A stretch of DNA of 13,242 nt, from NCBI GenBank assembly GCA_049700195.1, contig JBNAVY010000047.1, forward strand, positions 1 through 13,242. The letters run 5' to 3'. Shown in pieces: positions 1 through 6,810 of the stretch (positions are counted from its first letter, which is position 1; every line of letters starts with the position of its first letter). The notes under the pieces are model-generated. The model ran no database searches. It was given only the letters and a program-made list of their open reading frames with translations, and was not told where the DNA came from. The stretch comes from JBNAVY01 sp049700195. Lineage in GTDB: Bacteria; Bacillota; Thermoanaerobacteria; Thermoanaerobacterales; Thermoanaerobacteraceae. The position numbers and the translations under genes were made by a program.

Positions 1-2
1 AA

Positions 3-32
3 AATACAATGAAAATTTTTAAAAATTGTATT
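3..32. repeat. 8-bp inverted repeat upstream of glnA
   Basis: AATACAAT (3-10) and ATTGTATT (25-32) are perfect inverted copies separated by 14 AT-rich bases. The right arm touches the proposed -35 of glnA (31-36), so it could be an operator. It could equally be the tail of a terminator for a gene outside the window, although only A-rich sequence follows on the plus strand. The arms share the ATACAAT/ATTGTAT core with the palindrome at 3369-3384 but in everted order. AT-rich DNA makes such repeats common by chance. Confidence 0.4.
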
Positions 33-58
33 GTAAAAGTAAAAAAAAGTGATATAAT
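31..58 (+). promoter_or_regulatory. Probable glnA promoter (sigma-A type, extended -10)
   Basis: A -35-like TTGTAA (31-36) lies 16 bases before a perfect TATAAT (53-58). The -10 is preceded by TG at 50-51, giving the extended -10 form TGATATAAT. Transcription would start near 65, leaving a leader of about 100 nt before the glnA start, which is long enough for the RNA element at 83-140. Confidence 0.65.
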
Positions 59-82
59 TAAATTTAAATAAAATAATTTTAT

Positions 83-140
83 TAAAGGCAATGGCGTCTT
101 CGAATAAGTTTAGTAAAACTTTTCGCAGGCGTCTTTATTC
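83..140 (+). promoter_or_regulatory. Structured glnA leader RNA, candidate ANTAR target
   Basis: Three foldings can be read. First, AAGGC (85-89) pairs with GUCUU (96-100), with one G-U, closing a hexaloop AAUGGC (90-95). This fits the A1/G4 hexaloop rule known for ANTAR-protein targets. Second, a long hairpin forms at 101-125, in which CGAA pairs with UUCG and AAGUUU (106-111) pairs with AAACUU (116-121). Third, UAAAGGC (83-89) can instead pair with GUCUUUA (131-137), enclosing the second hairpin. The octamer GGCGTCTT occurs directly repeated at 93-100 and 128-135, so the two copies compete for one partner. I could not find the second AxxGxx hexaloop expected of the classical dual-hairpin motif, nor a clear terminator. 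The ANTAR protein encoded after glnA is the natural candidate ligand. Confidence 0.5.
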
Positions 141-163
141 TTTTAAGGAGGTATATTTTAATT

Positions 164-1498
164 ATGGGCAAAAAGTACAGTAAAGAGGATGTACTAAAAA
201 TGGCAAAAGATCAAGGAGTAGAGTATATTCATCTCCAGTTCAGTGACATTTTTGGAGTGATGAAAAATGTTTCAATACCTATTGAAGAATTAAACAAAGC
301 TTTGAATAATGAAATAATGTTTGATGGATCTTCAATAGAGGGTTTTGTACGTATCGAAGAGTCTGATATGTATCTTTATCCAGATACTGACACTTTTGTT
401 ATATATCCATGGAGAACAGGGTCTGGTGCAGAAGCAAGACTAATATGTGATGTTTATAATTATGATGGAACCCCTTTTGAAGGCGACCCCAGATATGTAT
501 TAAAGAAAAATCTTGAGGAAGCTAAAAAAATGGGATATGAACTTAATGTAGGACCAGAATGCGAATTTTACTTGTTTTTAACAGATGAAAAAGGAGGACT
601 AACAACAGTTACACAAGATAATGCCAGTTATTTTGATTTGGCACCTGTTGATTTGGGTGAAAGTGCACGAAAAGAGATGGTTGCTACTTTAAAGCAAATG
701 GGTTTTGAAATAGAAGCATCTCATCATGAAGTCGGTCCTGGACAGCATGAAATAGATTTTAAATACGATGATGCTTTAACTACAGCAGATAATGTTATGA
801 CATTTAAAATGGTGGTAAGAATAATAGCACAAAAACATGGACTTCATGCTACATTTATGCCTAAACCTGTATATGGTATAGCAGGTTCTGGTATGCATAT
901 GAATCAGTCATTGAATATAAATGGAGTAAATGCATTTTATGATGAAAATGATCCATTAAAATTAAGTAATATATGTTATAATTACATTGGTGGGATTTTG
1001 AAACATGCTAAAGGGATTACTGCTGTGACTAACCCAACAGTAAATTCATATAAAAGACTTGTATCAGGATATGAAGCACCTGTTTATATTGCCTGGTCAT
1101 CAAGGAATAGGAGCCCGCTTATAAGAATACCTGCTAAAAGAGGTTCATCTACGAGAATAGAACTTAGAAGTCCTGATCCTTCAAGTAATCCTTACTTTGC
1201 TCTTTCGGTTGCTCTTGCTGCAGGATTAGATGGTATTAAAAAAAATATTACACCACCAGATCCTGTTAACGGAAATATTTATAATATGTGCGAAAAAGAT
1301 TTGGAACAGGCTGGCATAGAAAGATTGCCAGGTTCTCTAGATGATGCTTTAAGAGATTTTGAAAAAGATGATGTAATAAAGAATGCTTTAGGAGATCATG
1401 TTTACGAAAAGTTTTTAGAAGCGAAGTGGGCTGAATGGAATGAATATAGAATGTTTGTTACTAAATGGGAAATTGATGAATACCTTGCAAAGTTTTAA
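164..1498 (+). CDS. glnA: Glutamine synthetase, type I (GSI-alpha)
   Basis: Makes glutamine from glutamate, ammonia and ATP in the cytoplasm; it is the main ammonia-assimilating enzyme and in this family works as a dodecamer. The 444 residues match the usual Firmicute GSI length. Visible motifs are the N-terminal signature FDGSSIEGF (53-61), the metal and glutamate site EVGPGQHEIDF (189-199), the ATP-binding signature KPVYGIAGSGMHMNQS (234-249), the Glu-flap residue E304 in SGYEAP, and the NRSPLIRIP segment (315-323). R63 in the GFVRIEESDM segment corresponds to the Arg linked to glutamine feedback in Bacillus GSI-alpha. The C-terminus resembles the non-adenylylated alpha type. The start is ATG with AAGGAGGT at 145-152. 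The ANTAR regulator follows after 20 bases, so the two genes probably form an operon controlled through the leader at 83-140. Identification is secure. Confidence 0.97.
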   Translation: MGKKYSKEDVLKMAKDQGVEYIHLQFSDIFGVMKNVSIPIEELNKALNNEIMFDGSSIEGFVRIEESDMYLYPDTDTFVIYPWRTGSGAEARLICDVYNYDGTPFEGDPRYVLKKNLEEAKKMGYELNVGPECEFYLFLTDEKGGLTTVTQDNASYFDLAPVDLGESARKEMVATLKQMGFEIEASHHEVGPGQHEIDFKYDDALTTADNVMTFKMVVRIIAQKHGLHATFMPKPVYGIAGSGMHMNQSLNINGVNAFYDENDPLKLSNICYNYIGGILKHAKGITAVTNPTVNSYKRLVSGYEAPVYIAWSSRNRSPLIRIPAKRGSSTRIELRSPDPSSNPYFALSVALAAGLDGIKKNITPPDPVNGNIYNMCEKDLEQAGIERLPGSLDDALRDFEKDDVIKNALGDHVYEKFLEAKWAEWNEYRMFVTKWEIDEYLAKF

Positions 1499-1518
1499 AA
1501 AATTATAGGGGTGTTTAC

Positions 1519-2091
1519 ATGAGTGGGTTGAGGATTGTATTGGCTGACAGCAGTGATATACAACGAAATGGAATAAAAAATATCCTCATATCTAATGGGA
1601 ATATGGTTTATGAAGCAAAGGACGGGGGAACTGCCTTAAGACTTTCCCGTTCTTTGAAACCTGATTTAGTAATTGTAGATATTAATTTACTTAATTTAAA
1701 TGGATATGAAGTAGGTAGAATTTTAGATGAGACAGAAGAATTTCCTGTAATTTTAATGACCTCAACTTTACAAAGAGATTTTTATGAAGAAATAAAAAAG
1801 TATACAGTTTTTTCATATATAATTAAACCTGTTGACAAATCAGTACTTTTAAATACAATTGAAATAACTGTTGAAAATTTTAAAAAAATAAAAAAATTAA
1901 AAGAACAAGTAGAAAAATTAAAAAAGCAAATAGAATCAAGGAAAAAAATTGAAAAGGCTAAAGGACTTATAATGAAAGATAAAGGACTTAGTGAAGATGA
2001 TGCTTACAAAGTAATGAGAAAAATGAGCATGGATATGACATTACCTATGGATATAATTGCTGAGATGATTATAGATAAATATAAAAAATAA
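1519..2091 (+). CDS. ANTAR-domain response regulator (predicted RNA-binding antiterminator)
   Basis: A 190-residue protein with an N-terminal receiver domain (about 4-117), a charged coiled-coil linker (about 118-145, rich in Lys and Glu) and a C-terminal ANTAR domain (about 139-187). Receiver landmarks are the acidic D10, the phospho-acceptor D54 in VIVDINL, T81 or S82 in LMTST, and K103 in IIKP. Only one residue of the usual acidic pair is present (A9-D10), so Mg binding may be altered. ANTAR proteins of this layout bind paired hexaloop hairpins in leader RNA and prevent termination; Firmicute versions next to glnA are linked to nitrogen control. A plausible target is the glnA leader (autogenous operon control), but no partner histidine kinase is encoded nearby. 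The start is ATG with AGGGGTG at 1507-1513. The stop codon lies inside the following terminator stem. Confidence 0.9.
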   Translation: MSGLRIVLADSSDIQRNGIKNILISNGNMVYEAKDGGTALRLSRSLKPDLVIVDINLLNLNGYEVGRILDETEEFPVILMTSTLQRDFYEEIKKYTVFSYIIKPVDKSVLLNTIEITVENFKKIKKLKEQVEKLKKQIESRKKIEKAKGLIMKDKGLSEDDAYKVMRKMSMDMTLPMDIIAEMIIDKYKK

Positions 2092-2112
2092 AGGGGTTTA
2101 CCCTTTATTTTT
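2084..2112. terminator. Bidirectional terminator between the ANTAR gene and iadA
   Basis: AAATAAAGGG (2086-2095) pairs perfectly with CCCTTTATTT (2101-2110) around the loop GTTTA. Further A-T pairs extend the stem to 2084-2112. T-rich sequence follows on the plus strand, and the A-run on the left gives a U-tail on the minus strand. Both convergent stop codons (2089-2091 plus, 2105-2107 minus) lie within the stem. Confidence 0.85.
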
Positions 2113-3280
2113 CAAACATTCCTTTTTTTACTATTTTGTATTCACTCATTAATAAATTACCTTTTGCTATTACAGAATGAATATTTAAATTTGAATCTAG
2201 TATAACAAAGTCTCCATCTGATTTTTCTTGTATGCATCCTTTGTTAGGATATAAATTTAAAACTTTTGCTACATTTTCTGTTATTATTTTTATACTTTCT
2301 TCAATAGGAAGTATTCCCAAGGTAATTATTTCTTTAAGATCTCTATAAAGAGTTTTTGTACTTCCAACTAAAACTTTTACTAAATGCTTATTTTCGTCAA
2401 AAACAGGTATGCTTCCATTGCTGTCAGAACTCATTGTGACTTTGTCAATAGGTAGTTTGTTTTCTATAACTTTTTTTACAGCCATTGCAGGTGAAAGGGC
2501 TGTTTTTTCATGTTGGTCTGGTTTTATGTCTGATGTTAAATCAATAACTCCACCCATTTCTAAAAATTGTAATCCTTGTTCAAATAAATGACCAATTCTA
2601 TTTATATGAGTAGGAACAAATTGTGATATAGGTATTTCGGTTTTTTTAACTATATCTATTATTGGACTTAGTCCTCTTATACCATCGCCAACATGAAGAT
2701 GAACAATTCCTGGTTTATTTCCTAATAATCCACCTACTCTTGCTTCAGCAGCAAGTTTTGTCAAGTCATCAAAAGTTGGTTGTGCTGATCTGTGGTCTGA
2801 AATAGCAATCTCTCCTGTACCTATTATTTTATCGATTAAAACAAGGTCAGATCTAATACTTCCCGTAAGAGTTCTAGTAGGTATTTCGTATGCACCTGTA
2901 TAAATGTATGTAGTAATACCTTCTTCTTCTAAGGCTCTTGCTTTAGCAAGTAAAGAGGCCATGCTGCGAGTAATTCCATCAGCTCCTAAAAGTCCAACTA
3001 CAGTTGTTATACCGGCACTTGTTATTTCAGATAAAGATATTTCAGGAGTTCTTGTTGCAGGTCCTCCTTCACCTCCACCACCAGAAATATGAACATGCTG
3101 GTCTATAAAACCTGGTAAAACTATAAGACCATTTAAGTTTAATACATTTATATCAGTAAAGTCTGAAGGTGGATCTATTTTATCTGATATTTTTATTATT
3201 TTTCCGTTGCATACTAATACGTCTTTTTTACCTAATGGTTTTGGAGAATATATTTCTCCGCCTTTTAAAAGCAATAACAT
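2105..3280 (-). CDS. iadA: Isoaspartyl dipeptidase (peptidase M38, amidohydrolase superfamily)
   Basis: Cleaves beta-aspartyl dipeptides released when isoaspartate-damaged proteins are degraded; a cytoplasmic binuclear metalloenzyme. The 391 residues fit the family. Compared with my recollection of the E. coli enzyme, the metal and substrate residues are H62 and H64 (QHVH), E71 in the GGGGEGG loop, Y131 in TGAY, R164 in SDHR, H196 in HLHVGD, H225 in PTHINR and the catalytic D286 in SSDSNGS. The bridging carboxylated lysine (K162 in E. coli) appears to be replaced by E157 in the segment GTGEIAISDHR; Glu bridges occur in other amidohydrolases, so activity is still likely. Start ATG with GAGGGTGA just upstream. 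Divergent from the MocR regulator, with which it may share control. Confidence 0.92.
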   Translation of the reverse strand: MLLLLKGGEIYSPKPLGKKDVLVCNGKIIKISDKIDPPSDFTDINVLNLNGLIVLPGFIDQHVHISGGGGEGGPATRTPEISLSEITSAGITTVVGLLGADGITRSMASLLAKARALEEEGITTYIYTGAYEIPTRTLTGSIRSDLVLIDKIIGTGEIAISDHRSAQPTFDDLTKLAAEARVGGLLGNKPGIVHLHVGDGIRGLSPIIDIVKKTEIPISQFVPTHINRIGHLFEQGLQFLEMGGVIDLTSDIKPDQHEKTALSPAMAVKKVIENKLPIDKVTMSSDSNGSIPVFDENKHLVKVLVGSTKTLYRDLKEIITLGILPIEESIKIITENVAKVLNLYPNKGCIQEKSDGDFVILDSNLNIHSVIAKGNLLMSEYKIVKKGMFEK

Positions 3281-3322
3281 AAAATCACCCTCACTTTATA
3301 TTTATTTTTACTCTTATTGATG

Positions 3323-3335
3323 ATTATAATACAAT
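3323..3335 (-). promoter_or_regulatory. Possible iadA -10 element with adjacent ATTGTAT half-site
   Basis: On the minus strand TATAAT is read at 3328-3323, about 40 bases before the iadA start. Directly upstream of it is ATTGTAT (3335-3329), the same heptamer that forms each half of the palindrome at 3369-3384. No good -35 is visible. A regulator bound there would touch the iadA promoter, but short AT-rich matches are weak evidence. Confidence 0.35.
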
Positions 3336-3358
3336 TTTTATAATTTATCTTTGTTTTG

Positions 3359-3367
3359 TGATATAAT
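3359..3367 (+). promoter_or_regulatory. Extended -10 promoter of the MocR-type regulator gene
   Basis: TGATATAAT is an extended -10 (TG, one base, TATAAT at 3362-3367). The -35 region is poor, which is common for extended -10 promoters. The 16-mer 3355-3370 recurs exactly at 8023-8038 before another gene. Transcription should start inside the palindrome at 3369-3384. Confidence 0.6.
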
Positions 3368-3368
3368 A

Positions 3369-3384
3369 ATTGTATCGATACAAT
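3369..3384. promoter_or_regulatory. 16-bp perfect palindrome, probable operator of the MocR regulator
   Basis: ATTGTATCGATACAAT is a perfect palindrome starting two bases after the -10 of the regulator gene and overlapping its expected transcription start. This position suits autorepression by the encoded GntR-type winged-helix protein. A further half-site ATACAAT lies at 3329-3335 near the iadA -10, about 40 bases away, giving a possible multi-site arrangement of the kind known for MocR regulators. Confidence 0.65.
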
Positions 3385-3408
3385 ATTTTAAAAATATGAG
3401 GTGTATTT

Positions 3409-4845
3409 ATGAATAAAATAATTGTTGATAAGAACAAAAATAATCCCCTTTATATGCAAATTTATGAACAAATAAAAAGGTTTATAGAAAACGGAAGTCT
3501 TATAAGTGGATATAAACTTCCTACAATTAGAAGCCTTGCAAAAGAACTTGATGTAAACAATATTACTGTTATAAATGCATATAAACTTCTTGAACAAAAT
3601 GGATACGTATATACAAAGGTTGGAAGTGGTACATATGTTTGTGAAGATATTAAAAGAGAAGAAGAATATGATGAAGATTTAAAATCATTAGAGCAAGGAC
3701 AAATAATAATGAAAGAGGGTATAATAAATTTTGCTTCTTCATCGCCAAATCCTGAACTTTTCCCTGTGGATGATTTTACTAAGTTAATAAACAAGGTTTT
3801 AAAAAGAGATGGTGGATATGCTTTTAGTTACCAGGATACAAAAGGATATAAACCATTAAGGGATGCTGTGCGAGATTTTGTAAAGAAAGATGATATATTT
3901 ACAGATAGCGAAAATATACAGATTATTTCCAGTGGTCAGCAAGGTATAGATGTTATATCAAAAGCACTTATAAATTATGAAGATGCAGTAATTGTTGAAT
4001 CTCCAACTTATTCATGGGCATTGGCTTCATTTAAATCTCGCGGCGCTGAGATACTTGACGTACCGATTTTAGAACATGGTGTAGATTTGGACCAATTAGA
4101 ATATAAGTTGAAAAAGTTTAAACCAAAATTTATATATAGTATGCCAAATTTTCATAATCCTACAGGAATAACATATAGTGATGAAAACAAAAAAAAGCTT
4201 TTAAAAATAGCGGATAAATATGATACATATATTGTTGAAGATGATTTTGCTAATGAATTAAGTTTCAGTGGGAGCAACATATTACCTCTTAAAGCATTCG
4301 ATGTATATGAAAGGGTGATATATATTAAAAGTTTTTCTAAAATATATATGCCTGGTTTAAGGCTTGGATTTATAATTGCACCCGAAAAATTTATGAATTT
4401 ATTTTTAAAGGCAAAATATGTATCTGATTTATCAACATCAGGCCTTATGCAAAGAGCATTTGAATTATATCTTCGCGAAGGAATCTGGTTAAACCATGTT
4501 AATTATATTAAAGAAATTATGAATAAAAGATTTGAAATTATGTATTATAATCTAAATAAAATTAAAAATTTTGCTGAATTTTTAGTACCAGGAGGAGGAT
4601 TTAATTTTTGGTTAAATTTAGAGAATAGAATTTCAGCAAAAGCTTTATATAAAAAATGTTTTGAGAAAAATGTTTTAATTGTTCCTGGAGATATATTTTA
4701 TCCAAACAAGAAAGATGATAGCCATATTAGATTAAGCTTTGCATCGAGTGATATTGATGACATAAATTTAGGAATTAAAATTTTACATGAAACATTGAAT
4801 GAATTTTTTAACGAAAATTCTAAAACCTTTATCCCAATTATTTAG
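3409..4845 (+). CDS. MocR-type transcriptional regulator (GntR winged helix plus aminotransferase class I fold)
   Basis: A 478-residue protein with an N-terminal GntR winged-helix domain (about 8-78; NPLYMQIYEQIK, then LPTIRSLAKELDVNNITVINAY, then the wing GYVYTKVGSGTYV) and a PLP-dependent aminotransferase fold (about 105-465). PLP-site residues are present: the Schiff-base lysine K311 in SFSKIYMPGLRLGF, N250 in HNPTG, the acidic D278/D279 in VEDDFANE, and R441 in HIRLSFA for a carboxylate. All catalytic residues being intact means PLP binding is likely and a residual aminotransferase role cannot be excluded. Members such as GabR and PdxR sense PLP plus an amine or amino acid. The effector here is unknown; the divergent iadA, or the regulator's own gene, are the obvious targets. 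Start ATG with GAGGTG at 3399-3404. Confidence 0.88.
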   Translation: MNKIIVDKNKNNPLYMQIYEQIKRFIENGSLISGYKLPTIRSLAKELDVNNITVINAYKLLEQNGYVYTKVGSGTYVCEDIKREEEYDEDLKSLEQGQIIMKEGIINFASSSPNPELFPVDDFTKLINKVLKRDGGYAFSYQDTKGYKPLRDAVRDFVKKDDIFTDSENIQIISSGQQGIDVISKALINYEDAVIVESPTYSWALASFKSRGAEILDVPILEHGVDLDQLEYKLKKFKPKFIYSMPNFHNPTGITYSDENKKKLLKIADKYDTYIVEDDFANELSFSGSNILPLKAFDVYERVIYIKSFSKIYMPGLRLGFIIAPEKFMNLFLKAKYVSDLSTSGLMQRAFELYLREGIWLNHVNYIKEIMNKRFEIMYYNLNKIKNFAEFLVPGGGFNFWLNLENRISAKALYKKCFEKNVLIVPGDIFYPNKKDDSHIRLSFASSDIDDINLGIKILHETLNEFFNENSKTFIPII

Positions 4846-4904
4846 TATATAAATCTGTTTTTAAGAGAAAAATATTTATGATAATGTTAGAAGGAGGTTT
4901 TAAT

Positions 4905-5084
4905 ATGATTTCTCAAAAAGAACTTGGATATATATCTGATGCTTTAGCGTCAGAACAGTTAATAACAAAAAAATATCAATTAGCGATAAATCAAGTAAAT
5001 GATCCTCAAATTAAAAATTTAATGCAAAAAAACATGCAAGTTCACCAAAATCATTATAATAGCTTGTTGAATTTATTAAAATAG
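4905..5084 (+). CDS. Small CotF-like spore coat protein
   Basis: A 59-residue helical protein beginning MISQKELGYISDALASEQL and containing QNHYNSLLNLL near the C-terminus. It resembles the short halves of the CotF/ferritin-like spore coat family that occur in pairs in Clostridia. An in-frame ATG at 4878 would add nine residues, but AAGGAGG (4891-4897) stands seven bases before the ATG at 4905 and lies inside that extension, so 4905 is preferred. The stop codon is 10 bases before the next CotF gene, whose ribosome binding site overlaps it, so the two are co-transcribed and probably coupled. I found no convincing sporulation promoter in the 59 bases upstream. Expression late in sporulation is inferred from the family. 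Confidence 0.75.
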   Translation: MISQKELGYISDALASEQLITKKYQLAINQVNDPQIKNLMQKNMQVHQNHYNSLLNLLK

Positions 5085-5094
5085 GAGGGATAAT

Positions 5095-5472
5095 ATGCAA
5101 AGAACAGGAAATAGATCTTCACAGACAGGTAGCATAGATTATGAAGTAGAGAATATGACATCAGCAAATTTAAATAGATTAGGGCAAAATGCAAATATGC
5201 AGCAGATGGCAAAAGGAACAGAACAAAGTATGACAGAAAAAGACATTTTAGCTGATTGTTTAAGAGGAGAGATTTTACTTGCACAATCGTATAATTCTGC
5301 TTGCATAGAAAGTGCAGATCAAAATGTATATCAAAATTTAAAGAATATATTAAATGAAGTTCATGATATACACTATGAAGTGTTTAACACAATGTCTCAA
5401 AAAGGTTGGTATCCTGTAAATCAGGCTAATCCGCAGGATATAAACAATACAAGAAATATGTACCAAAGCTAA
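5095..5472 (+). CDS. CotF-family spore coat protein
   Basis: A 125-residue protein with a polar, Asn/Gln/Ser-rich N-terminus (1-45) and a CotF domain (about 46-106). The domain begins MTEKDILADCL and ends with the characteristic segment NEVHDIHYEVFNTMSQKGWYP. The short C-terminal tail is again Asn and Gln rich. CotF-family proteins are helical components of the spore coat; this and the preceding gene indicate that the organism forms spores. Start ATG at 5095 with AGGAGGGA (5083-5090), which overlaps the preceding stop codon. The stop codon lies inside the stem of the strong terminator at 5465-5497. Confidence 0.88.
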   Translation: MQRTGNRSSQTGSIDYEVENMTSANLNRLGQNANMQQMAKGTEQSMTEKDILADCLRGEILLAQSYNSACIESADQNVYQNLKNILNEVHDIHYEVFNTMSQKGWYPVNQANPQDINNTRNMYQS

Positions 5473-5505
5473 AAGGCCATATTGGCCTTTTAGCTTTCTT
5501 TTTTT
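5465..5505. terminator. Strong terminator between cotF and the bactofilin gene
   Basis: A 15-bp perfect stem: 5465-5479 (AAAGCTAAAAGGCCA) pairs with 5483-5497 around a three-base TAT loop, or a five-base loop if the last A-T pair opens. A T-run follows to about 5505. It is strongest on the plus strand; on the minus strand the stem ends in TTT only. Both convergent stop codons (5470-5472 and 5490-5492) lie in the stem. Confidence 0.9.
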
Positions 5506-5900
5506 GGTTTTTCTTTATTAGTAGTCAATTCAGGAATATCAGTTTTTATCATTTTACATTTTCCATCAAAAACCGCGCCATCATCTACGATTAGTTTTTT
5601 AACTTCAATGTCTCCATAAAGTTTACCTGTAGATGTAATTTCTATCTGATTTTTAGCATTTATATTTCCTTTTATTTCTCCTGATACTATAACATTTTCT
5701 GCCGTAATTTCTGCTTCAAGTTTTGCTGAGTCTCCAATAATTATGTTACCTTTTACATCTATTTTTCCATTAAATTTTCCATCAATTCTAACAGTTCCTT
5801 GAGACATTATATTTCCTTCAAAAGAAGAATTTTTTCCAATTATAGTATCAATTTTTTCAGCATTAATATCAATTGTAACTTGTTCTTTTTTTTGAAACAT
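5490..5900 (-). CDS. Bactofilin (polymer-forming cytoskeletal protein)
   Basis: A 136-residue protein with a central beta-helical bactofilin domain (about 20-115). It shows the regular hydrophobic and Gly repeat pattern, for example SFEGNIMSQGTVRIDGKFNG and GDIEVKKLIVDDGAVFDGKC, followed by a Lys/Glu-rich tail. Bactofilins polymerise without nucleotide and act as membrane-associated scaffolds for cell-wall enzymes. A longer frame reaches 5918, but the ATG at 5900 has AAAGGAGA (5914-5907) at good spacing and avoids overlapping the M23 gene, so 5900 is preferred. Its start is separated by one base from the M23 stop, and its ribosome binding site lies within the M23 reading frame, so translation is probably coupled. 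Bactofilin-M23 pairs are known in other bacteria, for example CcmA with Csd1 in Helicobacter. Confidence 0.88.
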   Translation of the reverse strand: MFQKKEQVTIDINAEKIDTIIGKNSSFEGNIMSQGTVRIDGKFNGKIDVKGNIIIGDSAKLEAEITAENVIVSGEIKGNINAKNQIEITSTGKLYGDIEVKKLIVDDGAVFDGKCKMIKTDIPELTTNKEKPKKES

Positions 5901-5901
5901 T

Positions 5902-6810
5902 TTAATTCTCCTTTGCAAGATATTTCATAGGATCAATAGGGTTACCATTTAATCGCACTTCGAAATGTACGTGTGGTCCAGTACTTCGCCCTGTATTACC
6001 TGATTTTGCTATAATATCTCCTCTTTTTACAGTTTGTCCGACTTTTACGAGTATTTCAGAGTTATGACCATAAACAGAAGTGATGCCATAGCCATGGTCT
6101 ATCATAATTGCTTTTCCGTATCCAGAAAGCCATCCTGCATATGTAACTGTTCCACTACCTGCTGCTTTTACAGGAGTTCCAACAGGAACAGCAATATCAA
6201 TTCCAGGATGAAATTCACTGCCATAACCATAAGGAGATTTTCTCATACCAAATGGAGATGTAATTGTACCATATACAGGATAAATACTGGGAATTGAATT
6301 GAGATAATTTAATCTGTCAGATACTTTTGCCATAAGATTCTCTAAATCCTTGGATTTTTGGTCAATTTCCGATGCTAATTGCGTGGTAGTATTTTCATCA
6401 TAAGATATTGATGAAGTGTTTCTTGAATCTCTTGTTATGTTGCCACGGCTTGTTTTAGTAGAAGATAATCCTACCATTCTCATTACCTTGTCTTCTAATT
6501 CATTTAAATTTTTTATTTTTTCACTAATTAATTGAGCATTTTTATCAAGTACTGCAATTTTATTTTCTTGTTGCGAATTTATTTTTGTTAAATCTGCTAT
6601 TTTTGCATCTTTTTGTTTTAATGATTCATACAGATATGTATTTTGACCCAGAGAATAAATACTAAGTGTTCCTAAAGATAAAAGGATTGTTAATATCGAA
6701 ATCATTGTAATTTTTAAAAAAGGTATTGAAATTTTTAAGTTTTTAACTTCATGATTTGAATCTGGTATGATCATGATATTTATATATTTGTTTTTTTTCT
6801 TTTTTTTCAT
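5902..6810 (-). CDS. Membrane-anchored M23 family metallopeptidase
   Basis: Predicted cell-wall endopeptidase of 302 residues. Order: Lys-rich cytoplasmic N-terminus (MKKKKKNKY), one membrane segment (about 30-52), coiled coil (about 56-115), a Ser/Thr/Asn-rich linker, a second helical stretch (143-170), then a LytM domain (about 176-298). Zinc ligands are H201 and D205 in FHPGIDIA and H282 in HVHFE; H249 (YGHN) and H280 complete the active site, so it should be catalytically active. The stop is one base before the bactofilin start, implying joint work on cell shape or sporulation wall remodelling. The start region has AGGGGGAA very close to the ATG (6820-6813) and a better AAAGGAGGG further out (6823-6831), an unusual double site. 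The first codons contain two runs of eight A separated by one G, which could permit slippage. Confidence 0.9.
   Translation of the reverse strand: MKKKKKNKYINIMIIPDSNHEVKNLKISIPFLKITMISILTILLSLGTLSIYSLGQNTYLYESLKQKDAKIADLTKINSQQENKIAVLDKNAQLISEKIKNLNELEDKVMRMVGLSSTKTSRGNITRDSRNTSSISYDENTTTQLASEIDQKSKDLENLMAKVSDRLNYLNSIPSIYPVYGTITSPFGMRKSPYGYGSEFHPGIDIAVPVGTPVKAAGSGTVTYAGWLSGYGKAIMIDHGYGITSVYGHNSEILVKVGQTVKRGDIIAKSGNTGRSTGPHVHFEVRLNGNPIDPMKYLAKEN

Noticed and set aside
105..131. A second ANTAR AxxGxx hexaloop in the glnA leader
   Set aside because: No A-x-x-G occurs in this stretch; the second hairpin has a four-base AGUA loop, or UAGUAA if the last pair opens.
2409..3092. Plus-strand open frames opposite iadA (60 and 62 codons)
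   Set aside because: They lack ribosome binding sites and lie antisense to a well-supported enzyme gene; treated as shadows.
3388..3794. Minus-strand open frames opposite the MocR regulator
   Set aside because: Low-complexity translations with no ribosome binding site, antisense to a clear gene.
4878..4904. Upstream start for the small CotF-like gene, and similarly at 8453 and 5918 for the UPF0180 and bactofilin genes
   Set aside because: In each case the strong ribosome binding site lies within the extension and fits the internal ATG.
6034..6297. Plus-strand 87-codon frame opposite the M23 gene
   Set aside because: Antisense to the conserved peptidase domain; no ribosome binding site and no family resemblance.
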